Shown here: positions 28,261 through 36,203 of the stretch, piece by piece
Layout of the letters: each line of letters begins with the position of its first letter
Position numbering within the stretch: position 1 is the first letter of the stretch
Source of the DNA: Spirosoma validum
Lineage (GTDB): Bacteria; Bacteroidota; Bacteroidia; Cytophagales; Spirosomataceae
DNA: 64,000 nt
Reading direction: 5' to 3'
Assembly: GCF_014699035.1 (NCBI RefSeq)
Contig: NZ_JACXAA010000003.1
Coordinates: 1 to 64,000 of the forward strand
Position numbers and translations under genes: made by a program
The notes under the pieces: generated by a model
Told to the model about the DNA's origin: nothing
The model's database searches: none
What the model saw: only the letters and a program-made list of their open reading frames with translations

Positions 28261-28300
28261 ACAAACGCCCGTGCTGAAGACACAGATTATAGGCGTTTGT
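28261..28300 (+). terminator. Hairpin downstream of TIM-barrel gene
   Basis: Nine-base-pair stem ACAAACGCC / GGCGTTTGT with a 22-nt loop, followed by the T-rich stretch TCAATATTTTTA. The long loop makes it a weak terminator candidate; the next hairpin (28357-28400) is stronger. Confidence 0.4.
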
Positions 28301-28356
28301 TCAATATTTTTACTTCTCAATGCTACTGTGGAGCGGTGGTAATTTTGCATCGATTA

Positions 28357-28400
28357 GATAGGTAGCCGACATTATTTTGAACGTCGGCTACCTATCTTTT
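28357..28400 (+). terminator. Rho-independent terminator, convergent junction
   Basis: Perfect 14-bp stem GATAGGTAGCCGAC (28357-28370) / GTCGGCTACCTATC (28383-28396) with a 12-nt loop and a short T run. It sits immediately beside the stop codon of the convergent gene on the minus strand (28400), so it can serve both directions. Confidence 0.75.
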
Positions 28401-29821
28401 TAGGAAAGTTTGGCCGCAATTTTTTCAATGTTGGCTGTTTCTTCTCCGCGATCTTTTCTGAAGGTAATAATTTTGGTAAGATTATCTTTTGTCGTACCAA
28501 ACATCCAGCTTTCTACAGCTAATGGTTTTGCTTCGTAATAGAACTCTTCTGCCTCGGCAAATCTATTCTCGATGACTGCCAATTCGAGTAACGTAGCGTA
28601 ATCCCAATAGTCGGGGTCCTTCCGTTTCATTTTTGATAAAACAGCGTATTCAACAGCCGGTACTATACGTAATGCTTTTTCTTTCTGCCCCGATAATTCC
28701 AGACAGGTAACGTAATTAACACCAGGAAAAGCATCTCTTGGATCAAACTCAAAGCCTTTTTCGTAATATTTAAGTGCGGTTTTTAAGTGCACTTTTGCCT
28801 CGCCTATATCGCCGTGTTTGTAAGCACGATCAAATTTGTCCTTATAAATTCGGCCCCAAATGCCATATGTTTCACTGCTCGCTTTCTTATTACTTTCTAA
28901 CTTCCTCAATACATCTTCTGCTTCGTTGATCATTACGTCATCAACTGGTTTTTTCTTGCTTCCATTCCGGTTCAAGATAAGCGCATATTGTTCCTGAACC
29001 ATCACTGTTTCAAAGACATATCGAGGTAATTGTTTGATGAAATCCATCATCTCCGTAAACGCTTCGATGTTCCGGTAGGATAGCATCATATCGATTAATA
29101 AGGCTGTTTCTACATTTTCTAATGGCTTATTTTGATCAACTATTTTATTGATTGCCTCAATTCGTAAGGATTTAATTTTGGATTCGTCCTGATCGGTAAG
29201 ACTGCGAGCATAGGCTAAATCTTTTTTAATATCGCCATCATAGATTACTCGTTCTCTAAAGACATCGGTTTTTTCATGTTCAACTGAATTCTGGAAGGTA
29301 ATTCCATTGATCATATCATACAAAGGGCTATCGGTTAACCGGGATTTTTTGGCGCTCAAAAGAATGGTAGTCAACTTTTGTATGTCATTTTCTTTATCAG
29401 ATAAATTAAAATCTTTGTCTACCTGATAAGCAAACGTTCTGTTAAAACCAATATCAAATGGAAGCGGAAAATGGGAAGAAGCAATAATGGGAATTGTTGT
29501 AAAGGGCCTGACAGCATAGCGCATACCTAACTCATAATAGGCATTAGGATTCGCATTCGTTAAATCAGCTACGCAGAATTCGCAGAGAATAATTTTTTCA
29601 TACATTGTTTTTTGGATGGAGCCAAAGTTGCTTTCTTCCCGTTCGATTAAAGGCTCCATCCCCGCCCTCACAATAGCAGGCTTTACTAATTCTTCGTAGA
29701 TCTTATCGAAGTCAATTTTCTGTATTGGGTCATTTACGTTTTTTGACTCGAATTTGGCCTGGAGATCTTTTAGATTAGGCTTTTTATCAAAAGAGGTGAT
29801 GACAAAGCAAAAGGGTTTCAT
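28400..29821 (-). CDS. NDT/TIR-like plus TRAFs-binding-type helical repeat protein
   Basis: Cytoplasmic protein of 473 residues. The N-terminal 130 residues have the pattern CFVITSFDKKP (5-15), IDFDKIYEELVKPAIVRAGMEP (36-57), LCEFCVADLTNANPNAYYELGMRYAVRP (79-106). This Asp86...Tyr-Glu97-Leu-Gly arrangement is shared by nucleoside 2-deoxyribosyltransferase-like and TIR-like predicted nucleotide-processing domains. The rest is alpha-helical with TPR-like character and resembles the TRAFs-binding/DUF4071 region annotated in similar bacterial proteins. The gene is visibly AT-richer than its neighbours and stands alone, suggesting transfer. A role in stress or phage defence is plausible but unproven. 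Glu97 would be the first candidate catalytic residue. Confidence 0.7.
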   Translation of the reverse strand: MKPFCFVITSFDKKPNLKDLQAKFESKNVNDPIQKIDFDKIYEELVKPAIVRAGMEPLIEREESNFGSIQKTMYEKIILCEFCVADLTNANPNAYYELGMRYAVRPFTTIPIIASSHFPLPFDIGFNRTFAYQVDKDFNLSDKENDIQKLTTILLSAKKSRLTDSPLYDMINGITFQNSVEHEKTDVFRERVIYDGDIKKDLAYARSLTDQDESKIKSLRIEAINKIVDQNKPLENVETALLIDMMLSYRNIEAFTEMMDFIKQLPRYVFETVMVQEQYALILNRNGSKKKPVDDVMINEAEDVLRKLESNKKASSETYGIWGRIYKDKFDRAYKHGDIGEAKVHLKTALKYYEKGFEFDPRDAFPGVNYVTCLELSGQKEKALRIVPAVEYAVLSKMKRKDPDYWDYATLLELAVIENRFAEAEEFYYEAKPLAVESWMFGTTKDNLTKIITFRKDRGEETANIEKIAAKLS

Positions 29822-30269
29822 GAGCTTGGAAGGTTAAACGGTGTTTAGAGAAAGGGAAAAGAGTTCACATTACGTTAGGAGCGCTATCTAGCCTTGCTAC
29901 TGAGACCGCGCCAATGGTTCTGTTAGAGGCTATCCTGTCTGATTATGAGGTTGGTGTAACAAAGAAAGTAAAATTGCGACGTTTTTTTTAGTGAAGCAAT
30001 TCGACACAAGTCCCCAACGGATTTGAGTGGCAACACCTGCTGATCAAATGCTACGTAATGAGGTGTGGGGATTCTTGGAGATTGCCGACTGGAGGATCGA
30101 CGGGCACTGGACGACGTGACGAGAGTTAGGTAGAGAGTAATCACGGTGAAGACTAAAGCCTGCTTAGCAGTAGATAGAAGAGTCCGGCATTAGTAAAAAA
30201 GTACCCTCTTGTGGCTTCTGTATCGTACAGGTAAGTCAATCCTTAATCACTCATTTTAACAGTCTGAAA
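29822..30269. other. Divergent spacer, no gene supported
   Basis: About 450 bases between two divergently transcribed genes. The longest open frame on the minus strand (29923-30144) has no recognisable features and a composition unlike the coding neighbours. There is a poly-T run near 29983-29990 and no strong inverted repeat. The region must contain promoters for both neighbours; I could not locate them. Confidence 0.4.
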
Positions 30270-31694
30270 ATGGATAGTGAAAACATACACGTAAACCGGC
30301 GAAGCTTTCTTAAACAGGCAGCCGCTGGCTCGGCTACTGCATTGGCGACAATTGCTTTTCCGACCATCGTTCCGGCATCGGTTTTTGGCAAGAACGCCCC
30401 CAGTAACCGGATACATATCGGACAGATCGGTTTCGGACGGATTGCCATGACGCACGATCTGCCCGAAATTGTGAAACATGGCTTTGCGCAGGTCGTAGCG
30501 GTCGCTGATCTGGACGCTAAGCGTTTAGCGCAGGGAAAAACCTGGATTGAAAAACAGTACGTCAATAAAGAAACGGGAAAATCGTCGGTCGATGTGAAGA
30601 CCTTCAGCAATTACCGCGATCTATTGAACAGCAAGGATATTGATGCGGTAATTATCAGTACACCCGATCACTGGCATGCCCAGCCTGCTATGGAAGCGGC
30701 TATCGCCGGGAAACACGTTTACATGCAAAAACCCACTTCGCTGACTATTCAGGAAGGGCGTATGATGGCCGACGTAGTGAAGAAACGGGGGATTGTATTT
30801 CAACTGGGTAGTCAGCAACGGTCCATGAGCCCGTGGCCGCAGTTTCACCGAACCTGTGAACTGGTGCGAAATGGCCGGATCGGTACGCTCAAAAAAGTGA
30901 TTATCGGCTTACCAGGCGATCCCGCAGGAGGCAATCCATCGCCGATGCCGGTTCCTGAAAATCTGAATTATGACATGTGGCTTGGGTCAACTCCTAACGT
31001 ACCATATACCCTGGACCGGGTTCACTCCCAGACGGATATCGGCTCGCGGCCCGGTTGGCTGCGGTGCGAACAGTTTGGCGCGGGCATGATTACCGGCTGG
31101 GGCTCTCACCATATTGATATTGCTCATTGGGGAATGGATACTGAACTGACCGGACCATTGGAAGCGGAAGGACGAGCGAGTTTTCCAACCTCAGGGCTGT
31201 GGAATGTCCACGGTGATTTTGAGGTAGAAATGCTGTACCCAAACAACGTGGTCATGCAGATCAGCGGAGCGAATCCCAATGGCGTGCGCTTTGAAGGCAC
31301 GGAAGGCTGGATTTTCACCTCCCGGGGTAATGTTGGCGTAACGGCTTCTGATCCAGGTGCTGCTAAAGGGGGCGAAAACAAAGCCTTTTATGCCAGCGAC
31401 TCGAAAATCCTGCAATCCGTTATTGGCCCTAAAGACATCAAGCTTTACGAAAGTCCCGAACAGCATCTTAACTGGCTGGAGTGCATTCGGGACAGTAAAA
31501 AGACCATTAGCCCGGTCGAAGTGGCCCACCGGTCGGGGTCGGCCTGTTTAATTGCACATACAGCAATGAAATTAGGTCGCAAACTACGCTGGGACGCGAA
31601 AAAAGAGCAGTTTCTTAATGACAAGGAAGCCAACGCTACGTTGTCCCGCCCACAGCGTTTCCCCTACGGTACGCAATACGTTAAAGGCGCCTGA
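30270..31694 (+). CDS. Tat-exported Gfo/Idh/MocA-family oxidoreductase
   Basis: NAD(P)-dependent oxidoreductase, 474 residues. The N-terminus has a twin-arginine signal (NRRSFLKQAAAG, Arg10-Arg11, then a hydrophobic stretch to about residue 35), so it folds with cofactor in the cytoplasm and is exported to the periplasm. A Rossmann domain follows (HIGQIGFGRIA near 48-58), with the family motif DAVIISTPDHWHAQPAMEAAIAGKHVYMQKP about 128-158; the conserved Lys of the EKP motif is present (QKP). The C-terminal domain includes the sugar-binding motif GWGSHHIDIAHW near 278-289. Likely acts on a sugar, inositol or glycoside. It follows the glycan locus but has its own spacer. Confidence 0.93.
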   Translation: MDSENIHVNRRSFLKQAAAGSATALATIAFPTIVPASVFGKNAPSNRIHIGQIGFGRIAMTHDLPEIVKHGFAQVVAVADLDAKRLAQGKTWIEKQYVNKETGKSSVDVKTFSNYRDLLNSKDIDAVIISTPDHWHAQPAMEAAIAGKHVYMQKPTSLTIQEGRMMADVVKKRGIVFQLGSQQRSMSPWPQFHRTCELVRNGRIGTLKKVIIGLPGDPAGGNPSPMPVPENLNYDMWLGSTPNVPYTLDRVHSQTDIGSRPGWLRCEQFGAGMITGWGSHHIDIAHWGMDTELTGPLEAEGRASFPTSGLWNVHGDFEVEMLYPNNVVMQISGANPNGVRFEGTEGWIFTSRGNVGVTASDPGAAKGGENKAFYASDSKILQSVIGPKDIKLYESPEQHLNWLECIRDSKKTISPVEVAHRSGSACLIAHTAMKLGRKLRWDAKKEQFLNDKEANATLSRPQRFPYGTQYVKGA

Positions 31695-31704
31695 TAAATT
31701 GTCC

Positions 31705-31734
31705 CCCACGGTAACAGTTGGCCGTTACCGTGGG
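31705..31734 (+). terminator. Hairpin after Gfo/Idh gene
   Basis: Perfect 11-bp stem CCCACGGTAAC / GTTACCGTGGG with an 8-nt loop, 10 nt after the stop codon. There is no following T run, so it may act as a weak terminator or mRNA-end stabiliser. Confidence 0.5.
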
Positions 31735-31781
31735 AAATACGTTGAATGAGTAGTACTAGTACTTGACCAATTTGAGAAAAA

Positions 31782-31844
31782 GGTACCACGAGTTTTAACC
31801 CGTTCAGGAATTGTCCCAAAAAACGGGTTAAAACCCGTGGTACC
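31782..31844. repeat. GGTACC-type extragenic palindrome
   Basis: Left arm GGTACCACGAGTTTTAACCC (31782 on) and right arm ending GGGTTAAAACCCGTGGTACC (to 31844), with 17 nt between. Each arm also contains its own small hairpin (ACGGGTTAAAACCCGT type). It sits at the convergent junction between the Gfo/Idh gene and the mutarotase gene. Same design as 1-68 and 37716-37774. Confidence 0.65.
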
Positions 31845-31871
31845 GGTAATACGAATTAAAGTGGAGCAGTA

Positions 31872-32222
31872 CTAGGCTGGCTCTTTTTCAAACTGAAAAA
31901 TCTGATCCATCAATATCCACTTTTCACCATCGGTAGCCCAGGGTAGTGGTTGCTGAAAACGCCACATGAGCCGTTCCCACTCCTGTACGTGCGGATTGAC
32001 CGAATCGAGCTTCGCTTTCTTCTCGAAGGTAAACTGATCGTCGGTTTCCAGAATCATAAACATACGGTTGCCCGTCCGATAAATCTGAAGATCCAGAATG
32101 CCAGCCTTCAGATCATTTTGGCGCACTTCCGACCAGCCTTTCCCTTTGGCATGCCATTGTTCATACTCGGCGATTAATTCAGGGTCATCTTTCAGATCGA
32201 GGGCTAAGCAAAATCGTTGCAT
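31872..32222 (-). CDS. L-rhamnose/L-fucose mutarotase family protein
   Basis: Small RhaM-type (COG3254) protein, 116 residues against about 104 in the family. It interconverts alpha and beta anomers of a deoxyhexose. Motifs: EYEQWHAKG with the conserved His24 (the family catalytic histidine), a Trp at 30, and IYRTGNRMFMILE near 47-59; a C-terminal WRFQQPLPWATDGEKW matches the usual LPW ending. It is the last gene of the minus-strand operon with aldo/keto reductase, zinc dehydrogenase and TIM-barrel genes, 47 nt after the latter, which points to oxidation of L-fucose, L-rhamnose or L-galactose. Confidence 0.85.
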   Translation of the reverse strand: MQRFCLALDLKDDPELIAEYEQWHAKGKGWSEVRQNDLKAGILDLQIYRTGNRMFMILETDDQFTFEKKAKLDSVNPHVQEWERLMWRFQQPLPWATDGEKWILMDQIFQFEKEPA

Positions 32223-32269
32223 AGTAAAGAAAATTGTTTTTTTAGGCGTTGTATCCGTAATCGGGCATC

Positions 32270-33082
32270 TTACCGAAAATAGGTGTTGAAGGATCGAATG
32301 GTTTGTTGGGCGGCCTGGTCAGGGGTAGGGAAGGGGAACGCTTCGGCAGAAACGTAGCCAGCATAACCGATCTCTTTTAATGCCGTAGCCACTTCAGCCA
32401 TAGCGATGTGCCCCAGCCCTATCGGCCGCCGGTTGCTGTCCGCAAAGTGAACATGGCCAATAGCAGAGCCTGCCAAGCGAATACTCTCGGGCAACGAAGA
32501 TTCTTCAATGTTCATGTGAAACAAATCCGCCAGCAAAACCACATGCCTGGTATTCAGTCCATTGATGAAACTCGTACCCGTTCCGAGGTCATTGATCAGA
32601 TTGGTTTCGTAGCGATTCAACGGTTCGTAAATCAACTTTACCCCTTGTGCGTCAGCCTGGATACCCAGCGTATTCAGCCCATCAGACAGCCAACGTAACG
32701 CCTGATCTCTGTCAATACCCGGCGCGACATTTCCCTGCATCGACCCAATGATCGCGGGAGCACCAAAGCGGGCTCCGAACGTAATCATATCGGTAATAAA
32801 GGCAACGGCTTCGGCTCGGATCGCCGGATTGGGATCGGTTAGCGTTAGCCCCTTGATAACCTTTCCCGCTCCAGTGCCCACAGCCGCGAGGCTGAGACCA
32901 GACTGGTCGAGTAAGCGGGTCAATCGATCCGGATTGATGGCGTCTGCCGAAGCGGTGAACAATTCAACCGCATCGAATCCTAACGTAGCGGCTTTCGTTA
33001 TACTGGCTTCCAGGTCATTCCAGTAAATCCAGGGACCGGTTTTGATCTGGGGAACTAAGGCAATCGTTACGCAGGATTTCAT
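32270..33082 (-). CDS. Sugar phosphate isomerase/epimerase-like TIM barrel protein
   Basis: Xylose-isomerase-like TIM barrel (AP endonuclease 2 family), 270 residues from ATG 33082. That start overlaps the stop of the upstream dehydrogenase by ATGA, so the proteins are translationally coupled; the longer in-frame extension upstream is not coding. Metal-site and strand motifs: GFDAVELFTAS, LIYEPLNRYETNLIND (catalytic Glu), HVVLLADLFHMNIEE and IGHVHFADSNRRPIGLGHI, then YVSAEAFPFP with a final Glu. This is a normal cofactor-free isomerase/epimerase arrangement for keto sugars. Exact substrate unknown. Confidence 0.9.
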   Translation of the reverse strand: MKSCVTIALVPQIKTGPWIYWNDLEASITKAATLGFDAVELFTASADAINPDRLTRLLDQSGLSLAAVGTGAGKVIKGLTLTDPNPAIRAEAVAFITDMITFGARFGAPAIIGSMQGNVAPGIDRDQALRWLSDGLNTLGIQADAQGVKLIYEPLNRYETNLINDLGTGTSFINGLNTRHVVLLADLFHMNIEESSLPESIRLAGSAIGHVHFADSNRRPIGLGHIAMAEVATALKEIGYAGYVSAEAFPFPTPDQAAQQTIRSFNTYFR

Positions 33083-34119
33083 CTGGAAGACTCGTTGTCG
33101 AGATTGACCATGATTTTTGTGATGGGCCCCGGATTTGCTGACCAGTCCGCCAGGGCTGCCCCAGCTTCTGCCAGCGACACCTCCCGGCTGATGACAGCAT
33201 CGACGGGGAATTTTCCGGATTCCAGATAGCTGATGACATCGGGGAAATCGCCGAGGCAATTGCGCGAGCCCAGAATCTCAATTTCCTTTCGGACAAACGT
33301 ACCGGTATTGTAATCCACTGGTTTCTTGGCGTATCCGATGTAGACAACACGTCCGGTATAAGCCACTTCGTCTACGGCGGCACGATACGTCGCCGGATTT
33401 CCAACAGCTTCAATAATCACATCCGGTCCGTCGCCATCCGTTATTGCCTGCAGGGTCTCGTGCAAATCGACTTTGGTCGTGTTGATGGTATGGGCTGCCC
33501 CGGCCAGTTTGGCAATCTGCATTTTAGCATCATCAATGTCGATGGCAATGACCTCCGCCCCTCGATTCACAGCAGCGGCCACAGCGCCCATGCCCACGAT
33601 GCCGCAACCGATAACGGCCACTTTTTCACCCGCTACAACGCGGCCTCGGTCCACGGCATGAAAACCAACCGTGAGCGGCTCCACCAGGGCTAATTCTCGA
33701 ACAGATAACTGAGAAGAGGCATGTAGTTTTTGCCAGGGAACACTGATGAATTTTGTCATGGCACCCGGTCGACGAACACCCATCGTTTTATTATCCTGAC
33801 AGGCATTCGGACGACCTTTTCGGCAGGACAGACAGGTTCCGCAGTTCAGATACGGATTCAGCGTGACGTTCATACCTGGCTTCAACTGATCAGGAACCTG
33901 ACTGCCGACCTCCAGAATAGTTGCCCCCACTTCATGGCCTAATACGTTCGGGTACTCCTGCAATTCGAACAGGCCCCGGAATCCGTTGAGGTCACCACCG
34001 CAAAAACCGACCCTATTCACCTGCAACAACACTTCGTCTGGCTCGGGGGTCGGTATATCAATCTGGCGAACCTCTGTTTTGCCGGGCTCGACCAATACTA
34101 AAGCAGGTTGTGTACTCAT
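33079..34119 (-). CDS. Zinc-containing sugar (sorbitol/galactonate-type) dehydrogenase
   Basis: Medium-chain dehydrogenase, 346 residues, full length. Motifs: catalytic zinc VGFCGGDLNGFRG (Cys near 39), GHE near 62, a structural-zinc loop CGTCLSCRKGRPNAC with four cysteines, and the Rossmann motif GCGIVGMGAV near 171. It resembles sorbitol/L-galactonate 5-dehydrogenase relatives and should oxidise a sugar alcohol or aldonate with NAD. It overlaps the upstream aldo/keto reductase by ATGA and the downstream isomerase by ATGA, so the three are made in fixed proportion. Confidence 0.9.
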   Translation of the reverse strand: MSTQPALVLVEPGKTEVRQIDIPTPEPDEVLLQVNRVGFCGGDLNGFRGLFELQEYPNVLGHEVGATILEVGSQVPDQLKPGMNVTLNPYLNCGTCLSCRKGRPNACQDNKTMGVRRPGAMTKFISVPWQKLHASSQLSVRELALVEPLTVGFHAVDRGRVVAGEKVAVIGCGIVGMGAVAAAVNRGAEVIAIDIDDAKMQIAKLAGAAHTINTTKVDLHETLQAITDGDGPDVIIEAVGNPATYRAAVDEVAYTGRVVYIGYAKKPVDYNTGTFVRKEIEILGSRNCLGDFPDVISYLESGKFPVDAVISREVSLAEAGAALADWSANPGPITKIMVNLDNESSR

Positions 34120-35066
34120 GCGTTTGTTGGCTTAGGAATATTGTTTTCTGGTTTTCCCTCGAACCATGTCTGATTTTTTACCGGAGCCACCATCGTTTCA
34201 ATTCGCTGGAGCAGTTCCTCAGGAATATCGACCTGGAGCGCCCGTATGTTTTGCTCCACCTGCCGTTGCTCCGACATGCCGACAATGGTCGTGGCAATAA
34301 CGGGGTGACTTACCGCATACTGCAAGGCCACATCGCTCAGAGCCAGCCCGTATTCGCGGCACAAGGCCAGTAGTTTGGGTTGCATGTCCTTAACGCCCTG
34401 TGGCGAACTCTGCCAGGTCGGGATGGGAGCGTCCGACAGAATCCGTTGCATCAGCGGAGCCGCGTTCATTAGGCCAAAGCCTTTTTCCTGAGAAAGCGGT
34501 ACCAGTTCGTCGTTGATTTCGTCATCCAGCAAGGTATAGTGTCCCCAGGAAAGTACTGTATCGACATCGACCTCACGGACAATCTGAGCGAGGTAGCGAA
34601 CCGGCAAGCCCGAGAAACCGACGTAGCGAGCCTTACCCATTTCTTTGATCCTGAGCGCTGCTGGAATGGCTTCATTTAGTACTTGCTGACGATCGCCAAA
34701 CTCGATGTCGTGTACCTGCAATAAATCGACGTAATCGACCTGCAAACGCTTGAGGGATTCGTCAATACTTCGCATGACACGCTCATACGAAAAATCGAAG
34801 ACGCCGTTTCCGTAGCGACAGCATTTAGTGGCTAGAAGTACAGAGTCGCGTTTGTTCTTCAGGGCTTTACCCAGCCGTTGCTCGGCCAGTGTGTCGCCGT
34901 AGAACGGGGCCACATCAAAAAAATTAATACCGTGCTCAATGGCTGCGTGAACCGCCCGTATACCTTCCCCTTCATCGGTTTCATTGAACACATTACCTAA
35001 CGGAGATGCACCGAAGCTCAGAAGCGAAACGTTCAAATCCGTCTTACCTAATTGACGATACTGCAT
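34116..35066 (-). CDS. Aldo/keto reductase, L-galactose/L-fucose dehydrogenase-like
   Basis: Aldo/keto reductase of 316 residues, first gene of the operon. Catalytic tetrad residues are visible: Asp in NFFDVAPFYGDTLAE (Asp51 with Tyr56), Lys in VLLATKCCRYG and His in DLLQVHDIEFG. The sequence follows the L-galactose dehydrogenase / L-fucose dehydrogenase / pyridoxal dehydrogenase branch (SFGASPLGNVF; VGFSGLPVRYL). It likely oxidises the beta anomer of an L-sugar to the lactone with NAD, which fits the mutarotase at the operon end. No lactonase or dehydratase gene is next to it, so the pathway in this operon is incomplete. Confidence 0.9.
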   Translation of the reverse strand: MQYRQLGKTDLNVSLLSFGASPLGNVFNETDEGEGIRAVHAAIEHGINFFDVAPFYGDTLAEQRLGKALKNKRDSVLLATKCCRYGNGVFDFSYERVMRSIDESLKRLQVDYVDLLQVHDIEFGDRQQVLNEAIPAALRIKEMGKARYVGFSGLPVRYLAQIVREVDVDTVLSWGHYTLLDDEINDELVPLSQEKGFGLMNAAPLMQRILSDAPIPTWQSSPQGVKDMQPKLLALCREYGLALSDVALQYAVSHPVIATTIVGMSEQRQVEQNIRALQVDIPEELLQRIETMVAPVKNQTWFEGKPENNIPKPTNA

Positions 35067-35310
35067 TACTTATACGTAGTGGAGAGTTGTTGTTTCAGCC
35101 GAATTTCCAGCACCTAACCACGCCTTGAACTTCATAACGCAGGTTCTGAGATAGTTATCAGGATGGTAGGCTTTACTGGAGTCGCTGGTGTTCTAAAATA
35201 ACTTCTCCATGACTAACCAAGCTACTGACGTAATCTACTGCTTTTGCGATGACTTCTTTCGACAAAGCGCTAAACCAGTAAGATAGAGATTCCCATTGCT
35301 TCCTACGTTT

Positions 35311-36156
35311 ATGGATTTACCCATTTTTTATAAACGGCTGCTTTGGGCTACGTATCTGACAGCCGGAATGCTGCTGGTTTGGATTGGGCTGAATACCTGG
35401 CTAAGTAGTTCGGTCTGGATGGGTATGCGGATCAGCCAATCGGCCTTAACCGTGGAGTATTGCGAGTTTAATCATCTCAATCGCTTCTTTCATCAACCCA
35501 TCAATACGTACTCCAACCTGGCGTATTTCTTTTTGGGTGTACTGATTTTGCAAATCGCCGGAGACGATGTAAAAAATCAGGGTAAATCGGGTCTGAATCG
35601 ACTGGAAAGTTTTCCCTTACTCTCGGTCGTGACGGGAGGCTGTTTTTTGTACCTGAGCATAGGCAGCGCCTTTTTTCACGCATCCCTGACATACATCGGC
35701 CAGCGCGTAGATATGAATGCGACCTACTCAATTTTGCTGACATTGGTGGCAATAGCGTTGTATCACGTTTTCTATCGCCTTACGCTAACGTCCGTACAAA
35801 AAAAACGTTGGGTAGTGTCGTTACTGGCTGTTATTATCTTGTTTTTTCAACTAGCGCTATGGGTACCCAGCGCCCAGTTAGTACCTGCGTTAATTTTGCT
35901 GTTAAACGGCCTGATGGTTATCCATTACGTTCAGTTCCGAAACGAGCGTTCCATCTGGTTAGTGATATTGGGCTTCGTTCTAGTCGTGATCGCGATTAGA
36001 ATTCGGACGCTGGATGTGCAGAAAGTAGGCTGCGATCCACATTCTTTTTTCCAAGGCCATGCCCTTTGGCACGCGCTAACAGCCTTGAGTAGCTTTTGTA
36101 GTTACTCGTTTTTTCGCTTCACGTTTAACGCCGGGCATACACGTTCTGAGAGCTAA
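35311..36156 (+). CDS. Ceramidase-like CREST-superfamily membrane protein
   Basis: Integral membrane protein of 281 residues from ATG 35311 (an in-frame TTG at 35296 is less likely), about seven hydrophobic segments. It carries the alkaline ceramidase/CREST pattern: VEYCEFNH..QPINTYSNLAYF, then SIGSAFFHASLTYIGQRVD with Ser119, His123 and Asp134, and near the C-terminus GHALWHAL with His250 and His254. These five positions correspond to the zinc-site residues of that superfamily, so a metal-dependent amide hydrolase is likely. Many Bacteroidota make sphingolipids, so ceramide is a reasonable but untested substrate. It stands alone between two minus-strand operons. Confidence 0.75.
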   Translation: MDLPIFYKRLLWATYLTAGMLLVWIGLNTWLSSSVWMGMRISQSALTVEYCEFNHLNRFFHQPINTYSNLAYFFLGVLILQIAGDDVKNQGKSGLNRLESFPLLSVVTGGCFLYLSIGSAFFHASLTYIGQRVDMNATYSILLTLVAIALYHVFYRLTLTSVQKKRWVVSLLAVIILFFQLALWVPSAQLVPALILLLNGLMVIHYVQFRNERSIWLVILGFVLVVIAIRIRTLDVQKVGCDPHSFFQGHALWHALTALSSFCSYSFFRFTFNAGHTRSES

Positions 36157-36203
36157 TTTTTTAAGGTTAGCCTCGGATAAGCCGAATTACGTAGCACGGC
36201 TGA

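Noticed and set aside
29923..30144. Possible 73-residue gene in the divergent spacer
   Set aside because: No motif, no signal, no ribosome site, composition not coding-like.
33083..33259. Upstream extension of the TIM-barrel isomerase
   Set aside because: It overlaps the zinc dehydrogenase gene by more than 170 nt; the ATGA-coupled start at 33082 is much more likely.
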